Positions 50,150 through 59,502 are shown, counted from the stretch's first letter. The stretch: 64,000 bases of DNA from Actinomadura hibisca NBRC 15177 (GCF_001552635.1 NZ_BCRO01000039.1:124001-188000), one strand, 5' to 3'. Translations and numbers: made by a program. Notes: generated by a model not told the origin, from the sequence alone.

Positions 50150-50544
50150 CTGTCCGTGCCCTCCTCACGGGCCTCGCGCTCCTTGCGTTCGCGCCGCTCG
50201 CGCTTGGCGATGAGGGTGTCCACCTGCACGCTCAGCCGGGAGCCGAGCGGCCAGCCGACGTAGTGGGTCAGGAAGATCGCGATCTCGCGCAGCTCGTCGG
50301 GGGACAGCTCGCCGTTGTCCAGGGCGGCCGGGAGCTGGATGTCGAGCACGTCGTTGAGGCCCTGCCCGGCGAGCATCCCGATGAGCAGCAGCCGCCGGTC
50401 GCGCAGGCCGAGGCCGTCGCGGGTCCAGATGTCGCCGAACAGGTGGTCCACGGTGATGCCGAAGAAGTCGCCGGGCGCGTCGCCCATCTCCCAGCCGTAG
50501 ACCTGGCGCATCATGTCGAGGCCGCGCCGCCGCCGCTCATCCAT
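50146..50544 (-). CDS. Carboxymuconolactone decarboxylase (CMD) family protein
   Basis: This 132-aa helical protein has the CMD core: TVDHLFGDIWTRDGLGLRDR, LLLIGMLAGQGLNDVLDIQL and SPDELREIAIFLTHYVGWPL. The redox Cys-x-x-Cys of the AhpD branch is absent, so a gamma-carboxymuconolactone-decarboxylase-like role is more likely. It is the last gene of the ALDH-SDR-HIBADH-CMD operon and by position corresponds to M. tuberculosis Rv0771. It overlaps the HIBADH gene by 8 bp. Confidence 0.9.
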   Translation of the reverse strand: MDERRRRGLDMMRQVYGWEMGDAPGDFFGITVDHLFGDIWTRDGLGLRDRRLLLIGMLAGQGLNDVLDIQLPAALDNGELSPDELREIAIFLTHYVGWPLGSRLSVQVDTLIAKRERRERKEREAREEGTDS

Positions 50545-51376
50545 CGGTGTCCTCCGGGAGGCCGAGTCCGGCGGCGAAGCGGTCCAGGGCGAGGCGGGCG
50601 AGCGGGACGTCCACGTCCAGCTCGTCGGCCAGCTCCAGGGCGAACGTCAGGTCCTTCTCGCCCAGCGCCCGGACGTGCCGCATGATGTCGTACAGGTCGT
50701 CGCCGGGGGCCAGCGGCGCGGTGCTCGGCCGCAACATGATCGAGCCGGGCCCGCCGGTGATCGCGTCGGTGTGCCGCACGACCCGGCCCAGCTTGCGCAG
50801 CGACACCCCTGACGCCTCGGCCAGGCGCTGCGCCTCGGCGGCGGCGGTGAACGCCACGAAGTGCAGCAGGTTGCGGGCCAGCTTGGTGCGGGTGCCCGCG
50901 CCGACCGGGCCCATGTGCAGCACCAGCTCGGCCCATGCGCCGAACGGCTCGCGGCACCGCTCGAAGGCGGCGTCCGAGCCGCCGACCATGACGGCGAGGG
51001 TGCCCGCGCTCGCGCCCATGAACCCGCCGCTGACCGGCGCGTCCACCACCTCCACCCCGTGCGGGCGGGCGCGCGCGGCCAGGTCCTCGGCGGTGCGGGC
51101 ACGGATGGTGGAGTGGATCGCGAGCACGGTCCCGGGGCGGGCGGCGGGCAGCAATTCGTCGGCGACCTGCTGCACCTGTTCGTCGTCCCGCACCATGATC
51201 GAGATCAGCTCGGCGTCGCGGGCGACGTCGGCCACGTTCGCGGCGGCGCGCGCCCCCCGTTTCACCAGGTCGGTCATCGCCTCCGGGCGCGCGTCGTAGA
51301 CGACCAGCCCCTTCCCGGCCAGGTGCGCGGCCATCGGCGCGCCCATCTGGCCGAGGCCGACGAACCCGACGCTCAT
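50537..51376 (-). CDS. 3-hydroxyisobutyrate dehydrogenase-like oxidoreductase
   Basis: This 279-aa NAD(P)-dependent beta-hydroxyacid dehydrogenase has the Rossmann start MSVGFVGLGQMGAPMAAHLA, the substrate motif VDAPVSGGFMGASAGTLAVM, and the catalytic-lysine segment GPVGAGTRTKLARNLLHFVA. By order it matches M. tuberculosis Rv0770. It overlaps the SDR gene by 4 bp, so the operon is translationally coupled. The substrate is unknown. Confidence 0.9.
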   Translation of the reverse strand: MSVGFVGLGQMGAPMAAHLAGKGLVVYDARPEAMTDLVKRGARAAANVADVARDAELISIMVRDDEQVQQVADELLPAARPGTVLAIHSTIRARTAEDLAARARPHGVEVVDAPVSGGFMGASAGTLAVMVGGSDAAFERCREPFGAWAELVLHMGPVGAGTRTKLARNLLHFVAFTAAAEAQRLAEASGVSLRKLGRVVRHTDAITGGPGSIMLRPSTAPLAPGDDLYDIMRHVRALGEKDLTFALELADELDVDVPLARLALDRFAAGLGLPEDTDG

Positions 51377-52107
51377 GCGCGGAACACCTCGCCGCCGTCC
51401 ACGTTGACGATCTGCCCGGTCACCCAGGCGGCCGCGTCCGACAGCAGGAACAGGCACGCGCCGACCAGGTCCTCGGGGGTGCCCATGCGCTTGAGCGCCA
51501 TCCTGTCCCGCACGATCTTCTGCGACATGTTCCCCGGCACCACCGTGCGGTTGGCCTCGGTGTCGATGGGACCGGGCGCGATGGCGTTGACGCGGATGCC
51601 GAGCGAGCCCAGCTCGTGCGCGAGTTGCTGGGTGAGGCCGTTGACGCCGACCTTGGCCAGGCCGTAGAAGCCGGAGTACTGCCAGGCGGCGGTGGAGGAC
51701 TGGTTGACGATCGACCCGCCGCCGCGCGCCTGCATGTGCGGCACGACGGCGCGGGCGCACAGCAGCGCGCCGTCCATGTTCACCGCCATGAACCGCTTGT
51801 AGTAGTCCCAGTCCACGGTGAACAGGAAGTCCAGCTTCATGGTGCCGAAGATGGCGGCGTTGTTGACCAGGTGGTCGACGCCGCCGAACCGTTCGGCCGC
51901 CGCCGCGGCCATCGCCTCGACCGACGCCGGGTCGGACACGTCGGTGCGGACGAACAGGCCCTTGACGTCGTCGGCGACGGCCTGCCCGCGCTCGTCCACG
52001 TCGGCGACCACGACGTGCGCGCCCTCCGCCGCCAGCGCCCGCGCGTACGCCTCGCCGATGCCGCCCGCCGCGCCGGTGACGATCGCGACCTTCCCCTCGA
52101 ACCTCAT
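51373..52107 (-). CDS. SDR family oxidoreductase (Rv0769-like)
   Basis: This 244-aa short-chain dehydrogenase has the cofactor loop IVTGAAGGIGEAYARALAAE, the NNAAIFGTMK segment, the catalytic Ser (NQSSTAAWQYSG), Tyr-x3-Lys (YGLAKVGVNGL) and the C-terminal VTGQIVNVDGGEVFRA. Asp at the end of the second strand (VVVADVDERG) favours NAD. It sits between the HIBADH and ALDH genes with 4-bp overlaps on each side. Confidence 0.93.
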   Translation of the reverse strand: MRFEGKVAIVTGAAGGIGEAYARALAAEGAHVVVADVDERGQAVADDVKGLFVRTDVSDPASVEAMAAAAAERFGGVDHLVNNAAIFGTMKLDFLFTVDWDYYKRFMAVNMDGALLCARAVVPHMQARGGGSIVNQSSTAAWQYSGFYGLAKVGVNGLTQQLAHELGSLGIRVNAIAPGPIDTEANRTVVPGNMSQKIVRDRMALKRMGTPEDLVGACLFLLSDAAAWVTGQIVNVDGGEVFRA

Positions 52108-53585
52108 GTGGTGCCCTCCGCGATCGCCTTGGTCTCCAGGTACTCCTCGAACCCGGCCACGCCCATCTCGCGGCCGACGCCCGACTGCTTGTAGCCGCCG
52201 AACGGGACGTCCGCGCCGTACCAGACGCCGCCGTTGACGCTGACGGTCCCGGTGCGCAGCCGCGCCGCGACCGCGCGGGCCCGGTCGACATCGCCGCCGT
52301 GCACCGCGCCCGACAGCCCGTAGGGGGAGTCGTTGGCGACGCGGACGGCGTCGTCGTCGCCGTCGTGCGGCAGGATCACCAGGACCGGCCCGAAGATCTC
52401 CTCCCGGACGGTCCGCGCCTGCTCGGGGAGGCCGGTGATGAGCGTCGGCTCGATCCAGAACCCCCGGTCCCGGTCCGCGGGCCGCCCGCCGCCGCAGGCG
52501 AACGCGCCGCCCTCCTTGAGCGCCAGCTCCAGGTATCCCTCCACGCGCTCGCGCTGCCGGGCCGAGATGACGGGCCCGCAGATGGTGGAGTCGTCCTGCG
52601 GATCACCTGGGCCGAGCTTGCGCAGCGTCTTCGCCGTGATCTCGACGGCCTCGTCGTACCGGGCGCGCGGCACCAGCAGCCGCGTGGTGATGGCGCAGCC
52701 CTGCCCGGCGTGGGTGACGCCCGCGAACGCCGCGTACGAGCAGGCCGCGCGCAGGTCGGCGTCGTCCAGGACCACGAACGCCGACTTTCCGCCCAGCTCC
52801 AGGAAGACCTTCTTGAGGGTCTCGGCGGCCGAGGCCATCACCGCGCGTCCCGTCGCGGTGGACCCGGTGAACGACACGAGGTCCACGCGCGGGTCGCGCG
52901 CCAGCCGCGCCCCGATGCCGTGGTCGGAGGAGGTCACCACGTTCACGACCCCGGGCGGGATGTCGGTCTCCTCGGCGATCAGCACCCCGAGCGCGGCCGC
53001 GCACCAGGGCGTGTCGGGCGCGGGCTTGAGCACGACGGTGTTGCCCGCCGCGAGCGCGGGCCCGACCTTGGCCAGGTTGATCTGGTGCGGGAAGTTCCAC
53101 GGCGTGATGGCGGCGACCACGCCGACCGGCTCGCGCACGACCCGGCGCAGGCTCGGCATGCCCATGGGCTCGGCGCGGCCGAGGTCGGTCTCCCAGGCGT
53201 AGGACTCGGCGAGGTCGGCGAACCAGCCGAGGTCGTCCACGGGGGCGTCGAGCTGGGCGCCGAAGGTGAGGAAGCGCGGCGCGCCGACCTCCCGGATCGT
53301 CAGTTCGCGCAGCTCGCCGGCGTGCCGTCGCAGGGCCTCGCGCAACTGCCGGAGGCAGCGCACGCGGAAGGCGACGTCGGTGGCCCAGGAGGACTCGTCG
53401 AACGCGCGCCGGGCGGCGGCGACGGCGACCTCCAGGTCCGCCGCGTCGGCGTCGGCGGCTTCGCCGAGCACCTCCTCGGTCGCGGGGTCGAGGGTGGGGA
53501 AGGCGCCGCCGGAGCCGGGGACCAGCCGACCGTCCAGCAGCAGCGGGGACGGACTGTCAAGCAAGCGATCGGTTGTTCTGGACAC
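52104..53585 (-). CDS. Aldehyde dehydrogenase (Rv0768/AldA-like)
   Basis: This 493-aa NAD(P)-dependent enzyme oxidises an aldehyde to the acid. It has VAAITPWNFPHQINLAKVGP, LVSFTGSTATGRAVMASAAE, the general base in VFLELGGKSAFVVLDDAD, the catalytic Cys in HAGQGCAITTRLLVP, and EEIFGPVLVILPHD. The GTG start at 53585 lies inside the palindrome CTGGACA-CC-TGTCCAG, so it is probably leaderless and directly repressed. It leads the ALDH-SDR-HIBADH-CMD operon. Confidence 0.94.
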   Translation of the reverse strand: MSRTTDRLLDSPSPLLLDGRLVPGSGGAFPTLDPATEEVLGEAADADAADLEVAVAAARRAFDESSWATDVAFRVRCLRQLREALRRHAGELRELTIREVGAPRFLTFGAQLDAPVDDLGWFADLAESYAWETDLGRAEPMGMPSLRRVVREPVGVVAAITPWNFPHQINLAKVGPALAAGNTVVLKPAPDTPWCAAALGVLIAEETDIPPGVVNVVTSSDHGIGARLARDPRVDLVSFTGSTATGRAVMASAAETLKKVFLELGGKSAFVVLDDADLRAACSYAAFAGVTHAGQGCAITTRLLVPRARYDEAVEITAKTLRKLGPGDPQDDSTICGPVISARQRERVEGYLELALKEGGAFACGGGRPADRDRGFWIEPTLITGLPEQARTVREEIFGPVLVILPHDGDDDAVRVANDSPYGLSGAVHGGDVDRARAVAARLRTGTVSVNGGVWYGADVPFGGYKQSGVGREMGVAGFEEYLETKAIAEGTT

Positions 53586-53601
53586 CTGTCCAGACTACAG
53601 T
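53573..53601. promoter_or_regulatory. TetR operator and divergent promoters (ALDH / 53609 gene)
   Basis: Only 23 bp separate the divergent starts. On the plus strand TTGTTC (53573-53578), a 17-bp spacer and TACAGT (53596-53601) place initiation at the ATG of 53609. The spacer is filled by CTGGACA-CC-TGTCCAG (53578-53593), which also covers the ALDH start. Fourteen of its 16 bases match the dyad at 59487-59502 in front of the TetR gene. Confidence 0.75.
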
Positions 53602-53608
53602 TCAGGGC

Positions 53609-54280
53609 ATGACGGAGCGCAAGGACTATTCCGGCGAATTCGATCCCGACTTCCGCTACGAGGACCTGTCGAAGGAGGCCCTGGTCCGCCTGGTGCGCGA
53701 GTACGCGCTGATCCCGCAGCTGCTGGACCGCTCCGGGCTCGCGGCCGTCGGCCTGCGCTTCGGCCAGCAGGTGGTGGAGGAGATCGCGATCGAGGAGTGG
53801 CGTGGGGCCAGCCCGATCTACACCCGGCGCATCCGCGAGATCATGAACATCCACGGCGACGGCGTCTCGGCGATCTTCAAGTGCCTCCAGCTCGACCCCG
53901 GGTTCACCTTCTCCTACCTGGACGTCGAGTACGAGCTGATCTCCGAGGCGCACGGCTTCTTCCAGTTGCGCTCCTGCGGCGCGCTGCTGGACGTCGAGCC
54001 GTTCGGCGAGCGTTCGATCACGGGGATGTGCCACACGATCGAGGACGGCACGTTCGACGTCACGGCCCAGGCGGTCAACCCGAAGGCCCGCGTCCGCCCG
54101 GTGCACCGCCCGCCCCGCGTCCCGGCCGGGCGCGTCCCGCACTGCCGCTGGGAAGTGATCATCGACGACGACACCCCGGTGCTGCCCGAGGCCGACATCA
54201 CCCGCATGACGGCGGGCACGACCGCCGCCCGCCACCGCTTCCCGCCCCTGCGCGACGGCACGCCGCACATCCCCGGGTGA
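53609..54280 (+). CDS. Conserved protein of unknown function (possibly ATC-hydrolase/DUF6125-like)
   Basis: This 223-aa soluble protein starts MTERKDYSGEFDPDFRYEDL and contains LGLRFGQQ-like VGLRFGQQVVEEIAIEEWRG, IFKCLQLDPGFTFSYLDVEY and GMCHTIEDGTFDVTAQAVNP. The CHTIED element recalls proteins related to 2-amino-thiazoline-4-carboxylate hydrolase, but the assignment is weak. Promoter geometry suggests a leaderless ATG seven bases after the -10. It is divergent from the ALDH operon across the shared TetR operator, so it is probably co-induced. A metal-hydrolase-like gene and a reductase gene follow. Confidence 0.7.
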   Translation: MTERKDYSGEFDPDFRYEDLSKEALVRLVREYALIPQLLDRSGLAAVGLRFGQQVVEEIAIEEWRGASPIYTRRIREIMNIHGDGVSAIFKCLQLDPGFTFSYLDVEYELISEAHGFFQLRSCGALLDVEPFGERSITGMCHTIEDGTFDVTAQAVNPKARVRPVHRPPRVPAGRVPHCRWEVIIDDDTPVLPEADITRMTAGTTAARHRFPPLRDGTPHIPG

Positions 54281-54380
54281 CGCGCCTCACCTGGGAAGTC
54301 CGTTGTTCGGTGACAAAACCGGCGGTACCGTTCTGGACGTTTCGTCAATAAGTCCTCGCTTCCGCCCCCGGGGAGGCCGC

Positions 54381-55259
54381 GTGTCCGTCCACCTCACCGA
54401 GCCCGAGAACCTCGTTCTCCAGGCCCGTGACGTGCGCTTCGACTGGTCGCAGGTCCCGCTGCACTGGATTCCCGGCGACCCGGTGGCCACCCACCTGGTC
54501 AACGTGCTGCACCTGCTGCTGCCCGCCGGGGAGGAGTGGTTCGTCCGGGTGTTCAAGGAGGCCGTCCCCCACATCGCCGACGACCGCCTCCGCGAGGACG
54601 TGCTCGGCTTCATCGGGCAGGAGGCCGTGCACGCCTCCTCCCACGACGGGGTGCTGGACCACTTCATGGAGCAGGGGCTCGACGTGCGGCCCTTCGTCCG
54701 GCAGGCGGAGTTCCTGTTCGAGGGCCTGCTCGGCGACCGTAACCTCACCGGCGACCGCAAGCGCGCCTGGCTGTACGAGCGCATCAGCCTCATCGCCGCC
54801 ATCGAGCACTTCACCGGCGTGCTCGGCGACTGGATCCTCAACGCCGAGGCCCTCGACGAGGCCGGCGCCGACCCCACCATGATGGACCTGCTGCGCTGGC
54901 ACGGCGCCGAGGAGGTCGAGCACCGGCACGTCGCCCACGACCTGTTCATGCACCTGGACGGCTCCTACCCCACCCGGCTGCGCGCCATGGCCGAGACCAT
55001 CACCATGCTCGCCACGCTGTGGCACCGGGGCCACCGCTTCCTCATGGCCGCCGACCCGGTCGTCAAGGGCCGCATCAAGGGCGGCGTCCACCACCTGCGC
55101 CGCACCGGCCCCGCCGGGCTCACCCCCGACGGCCGCATGGTCGCCGCCTCCGTCCGCCGCTACCTCAAGCGCTCCTACAGCCCCCTCAACGAGGGCTCCA
55201 CCAGCCAGGCCCTCGCCTACCTGGCCTCCTCCCCGGCCGCGCAGGCGGCGCTGCGGTGA
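54381..55259 (+). CDS. Metal-dependent hydrolase family protein (PF10118)
   Basis: This 292-aa helical protein starts VHLTEPENLVLQARDVRFDW and has the paired motifs GFIGQEAVHASSHDGVLDHF and WHGAEEVEHRHVAHDLFMHL. The E-x2-H repeats resemble a ferritin-like di-iron site, although the family is annotated as a predicted metal-dependent hydrolase. The GTG at 54381 has GGGGAGG in front. The downstream reductase gene starts inside its stop (GTGA), which suggests an electron-transfer partner and therefore an oxygenase-type reaction. Confidence 0.78.
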   Translation: MSVHLTEPENLVLQARDVRFDWSQVPLHWIPGDPVATHLVNVLHLLLPAGEEWFVRVFKEAVPHIADDRLREDVLGFIGQEAVHASSHDGVLDHFMEQGLDVRPFVRQAEFLFEGLLGDRNLTGDRKRAWLYERISLIAAIEHFTGVLGDWILNAEALDEAGADPTMMDLLRWHGAEEVEHRHVAHDLFMHLDGSYPTRLRAMAETITMLATLWHRGHRFLMAADPVVKGRIKGGVHHLRRTGPAGLTPDGRMVAASVRRYLKRSYSPLNEGSTSQALAYLASSPAAQAALR

Positions 55260-56302
55260 GGGACCAGATCCCGCCGGACCTGCGCGGACGCCGTGCCCGC
55301 GACCCGTTCTGGGTCGCCGCGAGCGCGCTGTTCAACGGCGTCCAGCGCATCCGCTCCCTGCGCGAACCCGTGATCCCGGCCGTCAAGCCCGTGGACCGCA
55401 CCCGCGTCATGCTCGTCCAGGAGGTGCGCCGCGAGGCCGCCGACGTGGTCAGCCTCCGCCTCGGCGCCCCCGACGGCCGCATGTTGCCCGCCTGGCAGCC
55501 CGGCTGCCACCTGGACGTGCTGCTGCCCTCCGGCCGCCGCCGCCAGTACTCCCTGTGCGGCGACCCCGCCGACCGCCGCTCCTACCGCGTCGCCGTGCGC
55601 CGCCTGCCCGACGGCTCCGGCGGCTCCGCCGAGATCCACGACACCCTCGTCGAGGGCGCGTCCCTCACCGTCTCCGAACCCCGCAACGCCTTCCCGTTCC
55701 TCGTCCGCGACCGCTACCTGTTCCTCGCCGGAGGCATCGGCGTCACCCCGATCCTCCCGATGGTCCAGGCCGCCCACCGGCTGCGCGCGGACTGGCGGCT
55801 GATCTACACCGGGCGCTCCCGCGACACCCTGCCGTTCCTGGACGAGCTGCCCGCCGAGCGCGTCACCGTCCGCACCGACGACGAGCACGGCGTGCCCGAC
55901 TGCGCCGACCTGCTCGCCGACGCGGCCGGTGCCGCCGTCTACTGCTGCGGCCCCGCGCCCATGATCGACGGCGTGCGCGCCGCGTTCGCCCCCACCGGCG
56001 GCGCGACCCTCCACTTCGAACGCTTCGCGCCCGCCCCCATCACGGACGGCCGCCCCTTCGAGATCGAGCTCGCGCGCACCGGCGTCACCCTGCCCGTCCC
56101 CGCCGACCGCTCCGCGCTGGAGGTCATCAGGGACGCGCTGCCCGACGTCGCCTACTCCTGCCGCCAAGGCTTCTGCGGCACCTGCCGCGTCGGCCTGCTC
56201 GCCGGGGACGCCGACCGCCGCCATCCGGGCGACGCCGCGCCCGACTCCCTGCTGCCGTGCGTGTCCCGCGCCACCGGCGGCCGCCTCACCCTCGACCTGT
56301 GA
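55256..56302 (+). CDS. PDR/VanB family oxidoreductase (FMN, [2Fe-2S])
   Basis: This 348-aa reductase has three parts: a flavin-binding barrel (GCHLDVLLPSGRRRQYSLCG), an NAD-binding domain (LFLAGGIGVTPILPMVQAAH with YCCGPAPMIDGVRAAF) and a C-terminal plant-type ferredoxin domain. The cluster ligands are in YSCRQGFCGTCRVGLL and LLPCVS (C-x4-C-x2-C-xn-C). Such proteins feed electrons from NADH to an oxygenase, here most plausibly the upstream di-iron-like protein whose stop overlaps its GTG start. Confidence 0.92.
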   Translation: MRDQIPPDLRGRRARDPFWVAASALFNGVQRIRSLREPVIPAVKPVDRTRVMLVQEVRREAADVVSLRLGAPDGRMLPAWQPGCHLDVLLPSGRRRQYSLCGDPADRRSYRVAVRRLPDGSGGSAEIHDTLVEGASLTVSEPRNAFPFLVRDRYLFLAGGIGVTPILPMVQAAHRLRADWRLIYTGRSRDTLPFLDELPAERVTVRTDDEHGVPDCADLLADAAGAAVYCCGPAPMIDGVRAAFAPTGGATLHFERFAPAPITDGRPFEIELARTGVTLPVPADRSALEVIRDALPDVAYSCRQGFCGTCRVGLLAGDADRRHPGDAAPDSLLPCVSRATGGRLTLDL

Positions 56303-56372
56303 GCGATCCTTCGCACCCATCCCCATATGCGAGGCTTAAGAGTCTTTGACGCCGGGCCGAGGAGCATCCACC

Positions 56373-57674
<1,302 letters not shown>

Positions 57675-57756
57675 AACCCGTTGCCGCGCCCGCGACGTCC
57701 CTGGCAACGTAGGCGACGTCAGCAGGACACGAACTCTCCCGAGAGGAGGACCGGCC

Positions 57757-57822
57757 ATGGAGCCACGCCACTATCGACTGCCCAAGGCGTCGCCGAGCCA
57801 CGGCCGGTACCGGACCTCCTGA
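57757..57822 (+). CDS. Candidate 21-aa basic peptide
   Basis: A frame encoding MEPRHYRLPKASPSHGRYRT plus a final Ser follows an unusually strong ribosome site (GAGAGGAGGA, 57741-57750). It is rich in Arg, His, Tyr and Pro. It lies between the kinase gene and three tRNA genes, in what would otherwise be a non-coding leader. No homologue is known to me. Support is the ribosome site alone. Confidence 0.4.
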   Translation: MEPRHYRLPKASPSHGRYRTS

Positions 57823-57867
57823 CCTCCGGCCGCGTGCACGAGTGACGCCACCTCGGACAACACACAC

Positions 57868-57940
57868 GCGGCTCTACCCCAACGGCAGAGGGACCAGTTT
57901 CAGGAACTGGATGATCAGGGTTCGAATCCCTGGAGCCGCA
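57868..57940 (+). tRNA. Leu-like tRNA with CAG anticodon and short variable loop
   Basis: The 73-nt cloverleaf has acceptor GCGGCTC/GAGCCGC with discriminator A, D-stem CCC/GGG, anticodon stem CCAGT/ACTGG, loop TTCAGGA (anticodon CAG) and T-arm CAGGG-TTCGAAT-CCCTG. The D-loop (GGCAGA) and anticodon loop look like tRNA-Leu. The variable loop is only ATGAT, whereas bacterial tRNA-Leu has a long variable arm. Identity is therefore uncertain. Confidence 0.75.
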
Positions 57941-57944
57941 CGAC

Positions 57945-58018
57945 GCCCTCGTAGTCCAACCGGTAGAGGCACGCGGTTGAGTACCGCGGTGGTGCAGGTT
58001 CGACTCCTGCCGAGGGCA
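57945..58018 (+). tRNA. Leu-like tRNA with GAG anticodon and short variable loop
   Basis: The 74-nt cloverleaf has acceptor GCCCTCG/CGAGGGC with discriminator A, D-stem GTC/GGC, D-loop containing CCGGTAGA, anticodon stem CGCGG/CCGCG, loop TTGAGTA (anticodon GAG) and T-arm GCAGG-TTCGACT-CCTGC. CCA follows directly and may be encoded. The variable loop is GTGGT, five bases, not the long arm expected of a tRNA-Leu. It starts four bases after the previous tRNA. Confidence 0.75.
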
Positions 58019-58022
58019 CCAA

Positions 58023-58103
58023 GGGGCGGCGCCGACGCGGGAGAGTCGGGCCTGGCTGTAAACCAGGTGCTCAGCTGAGTGGGTTCGAATCCCACCCGCC
58101 CCA
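58023..58103 (+). tRNA. tRNA-Tyr-like (GTA) with 11-nt variable arm
   Basis: The 81-nt cloverleaf has acceptor GGGGCGG/CCGCCCC with discriminator A, D-stem CCGA/TCGG, anticodon stem CCTGG/CCAGG, loop CTGTAAA (anticodon GTA), variable region TGCTCAGCTGA and T-arm GTGGG-TTCGAAT-CCCAC. A longer variable arm is normal for bacterial tRNA-Tyr. Position 8 is C instead of the near-universal U. It lies four bases after the previous tRNA. Confidence 0.8.
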
Positions 58104-58115
58104 CTTGCACGCCAA

Positions 58116-58147
58116 GACCCCCCTTCGGCAGATGCCGAAGGGGGGTC
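58116..58147. terminator. Bidirectional terminator after the tRNA triplet
   Basis: A 14-to-15-bp stem (58116-58130 with 58133-58147) ends the tRNA transcript and the convergent gene whose stop is at 58172. Confidence 0.85.
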
Positions 58148-58171
58148 CAGCGCGACGGAAACCGGTCCCGG

Positions 58172-58924
58172 TCAGGAGTTGGGCAGGACGACCGGGGTGC
58201 CGTAGGCCGACAGTTCGATCTCCGCGACGAAGTGCACCGGCGTCCTGTCGGCGATGGCGGGTTCCGGGCCGGTGAGGACGGTGGTCTGCGTGATCTTCTT
58301 CAGCCGCTTGGTGGCCGGGTCCAGCACGAGGGTCGCCTCGATCCTCTTGCCGGCGGCCAGGCCGGCCGCGACGGGGCGGGCGGGAGCCGTCACCGTGAAG
58401 GTGGTCGCGTTCACGCGCACGACCTTCCCGCCCAGCGCGCGCAGGACGGCCCGGCTGTCGGCGTTCAGGTCGGCGGGGCTCAGCGTGCCCCGGGTGACCG
58501 CGTCGAACAGGTCGTTGACCTTCTTCCACTTGCCGCGCTTCACATAGCCGTCCTTGCCGAAGAGGCGCACCTCCTGCGTGCCGCGCAGGTAACCGGTGTG
58601 GTGGGCGCTGTCGAAGGCGCCCACGTAGCGTTCGACGTGCGGGGTCCGTCCCTTCTGGTTCAGCGTGTAGGTCGCGTTCACCTTGAAGGTCGTGACGGGG
58701 TCGCTGGAGGAGATCAGGGCCGGAGGAGCGACGGTGTCGGGGGCGTCGGGGACGAGCGCGACGCCCGTCACGGCGACGGACGCGGCCACGACGGCTCCGC
58801 CCAGCGCGGCGGCGCGGGTGCGCCGGGTGCGGCGGCCGCGCCGCACCAGCTCCTCCACCGGGGCGGCGGGGGGCGGGGTCCGTTCGGCGAGGGCGCGCAG
58901 GGCCTCGGGCAGTTCGGTGTTCAT
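58172..58924 (-). CDS. Membrane protein, probable anti-sigma partner
   Basis: This 250-aa protein has a cytoplasmic N-terminus (MNTELPEALRALAERTPPPA), basic residues, one membrane segment (AALGGAVVAASVAVTGVALV) and an extracytoplasmic domain resembling LppX/LolA-like folds (YTLNQKGRTPHVERYVGAFD, later KRIEATLVLDPATKRLKKIT). It overlaps the SigE-type sigma gene by 4 bp (ATGA). No zinc anti-sigma HxxxCxxC motif is present. The partnership with the sigma factor is inferred from coupling. Confidence 0.75.
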   Translation of the reverse strand: MNTELPEALRALAERTPPPAAPVEELVRRGRRTRRTRAAALGGAVVAASVAVTGVALVPDAPDTVAPPALISSSDPVTTFKVNATYTLNQKGRTPHVERYVGAFDSAHHTGYLRGTQEVRLFGKDGYVKRGKWKKVNDLFDAVTRGTLSPADLNADSRAVLRALGGKVVRVNATTFTVTAPARPVAAGLAAGKRIEATLVLDPATKRLKKITQTTVLTGPEPAIADRTPVHFVAEIELSAYGTPVVLPNS

Positions 58925-59409
58925 CGGGTGGCCTCCTCGGGGGCGCGGCTGAGCGTCTCGCGCAGCCGTTTCATCGCTCGGTGGTGCTGGTTCTTGACGG
59001 TGCCGACCGAGCAGCCCAGCAGGTCGGCGACGGCACGTTCGGTCAGGTCCTCGTAGTGCCGCAGGACGACGATGGCGCGTTGCTGGCGGGGCAGGGCCAG
59101 CAGCGCGCGGCGCAGTTCGTCGTCCGGGGCGGCGGCGGGGTCGGCGGTGGTCGCCTCGGGCGGTCGGTCGGTCAGGGTCTCCCGGCGCCGTCGCCGCCAC
59201 CAGCTCACGTTGCCGTTGGCCAGCATCCGGCGCAGGTAGGCGTCGGGGTCGCCGGACGCCACGCGCCGCCAGCGCACGTAGAGGCGCACCAGGCAGTCCT
59301 GGAGCAGTTCCTCGGCGCGGTGGGGGTCTCCGGTCAGCAGGACGGCGGTCCGGAAGTGCCGGTTCCAGGCCGCGGCCACGAACGCGGCGTAGTCCTCGGT
59401 GTCGCTCAC
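58921..59409 (-). CDS. SigE-family RNA polymerase sigma factor (ECF)
   Basis: This 162-aa extracytoplasmic-function sigma factor has region 2 (FRTAVLLTGDPHRAEELLQD with VRLYVRWRRVASGDPDAYLR), the link SWWRRRRRE, and region 4 (ALLALPRQQRAIVVLRHYED, then VADLLGCSVGTVKNQHHRAM). The FVAAAWNRHFRTAVLLTGDP start is typical of the actinobacterial SigE-family (ECF41/ECF56-unrelated, TIGR02983 style). It is divergent from the TetR gene, 85 bp away, and coupled to a membrane protein gene. Confidence 0.92.
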   Translation of the reverse strand: MSDTEDYAAFVAAAWNRHFRTAVLLTGDPHRAEELLQDCLVRLYVRWRRVASGDPDAYLRRMLANGNVSWWRRRRRETLTDRPPEATTADPAAAPDDELRRALLALPRQQRAIVVLRHYEDLTERAVADLLGCSVGTVKNQHHRAMKRLRETLSRAPEEATR

Positions 59410-59457
59410 ACCGGTCTAACGCCGTACCGGGCGCGAAGGGTTGGCAGCCGGACGATG

Positions 59458-59502
59458 TTGCGCCGGGGAAAGTGGTGAACTAGTGTCTGGACACGTGTCC
59501 GG
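59458..59502 (+). promoter_or_regulatory. TetR promoter and operator
   Basis: TTGCGC (59458-59463), a 17-bp spacer and TAGTGT (59481-59486) place initiation at the GTG of 59495. CTGGACAC-GTGTCCGG (59487-59502) covers the start and matches 14 of 16 bases of the dyad at 53578-53593. The arrangement predicts a leaderless, autorepressed gene. Confidence 0.75.

Noticed and set aside
57842..58078. 78-aa open frame reading through the tRNA triplet
   Set aside because: It overlaps two complete tRNA cloverleaves and part of a third and encodes Arg/Pro-rich sequence of no known family.
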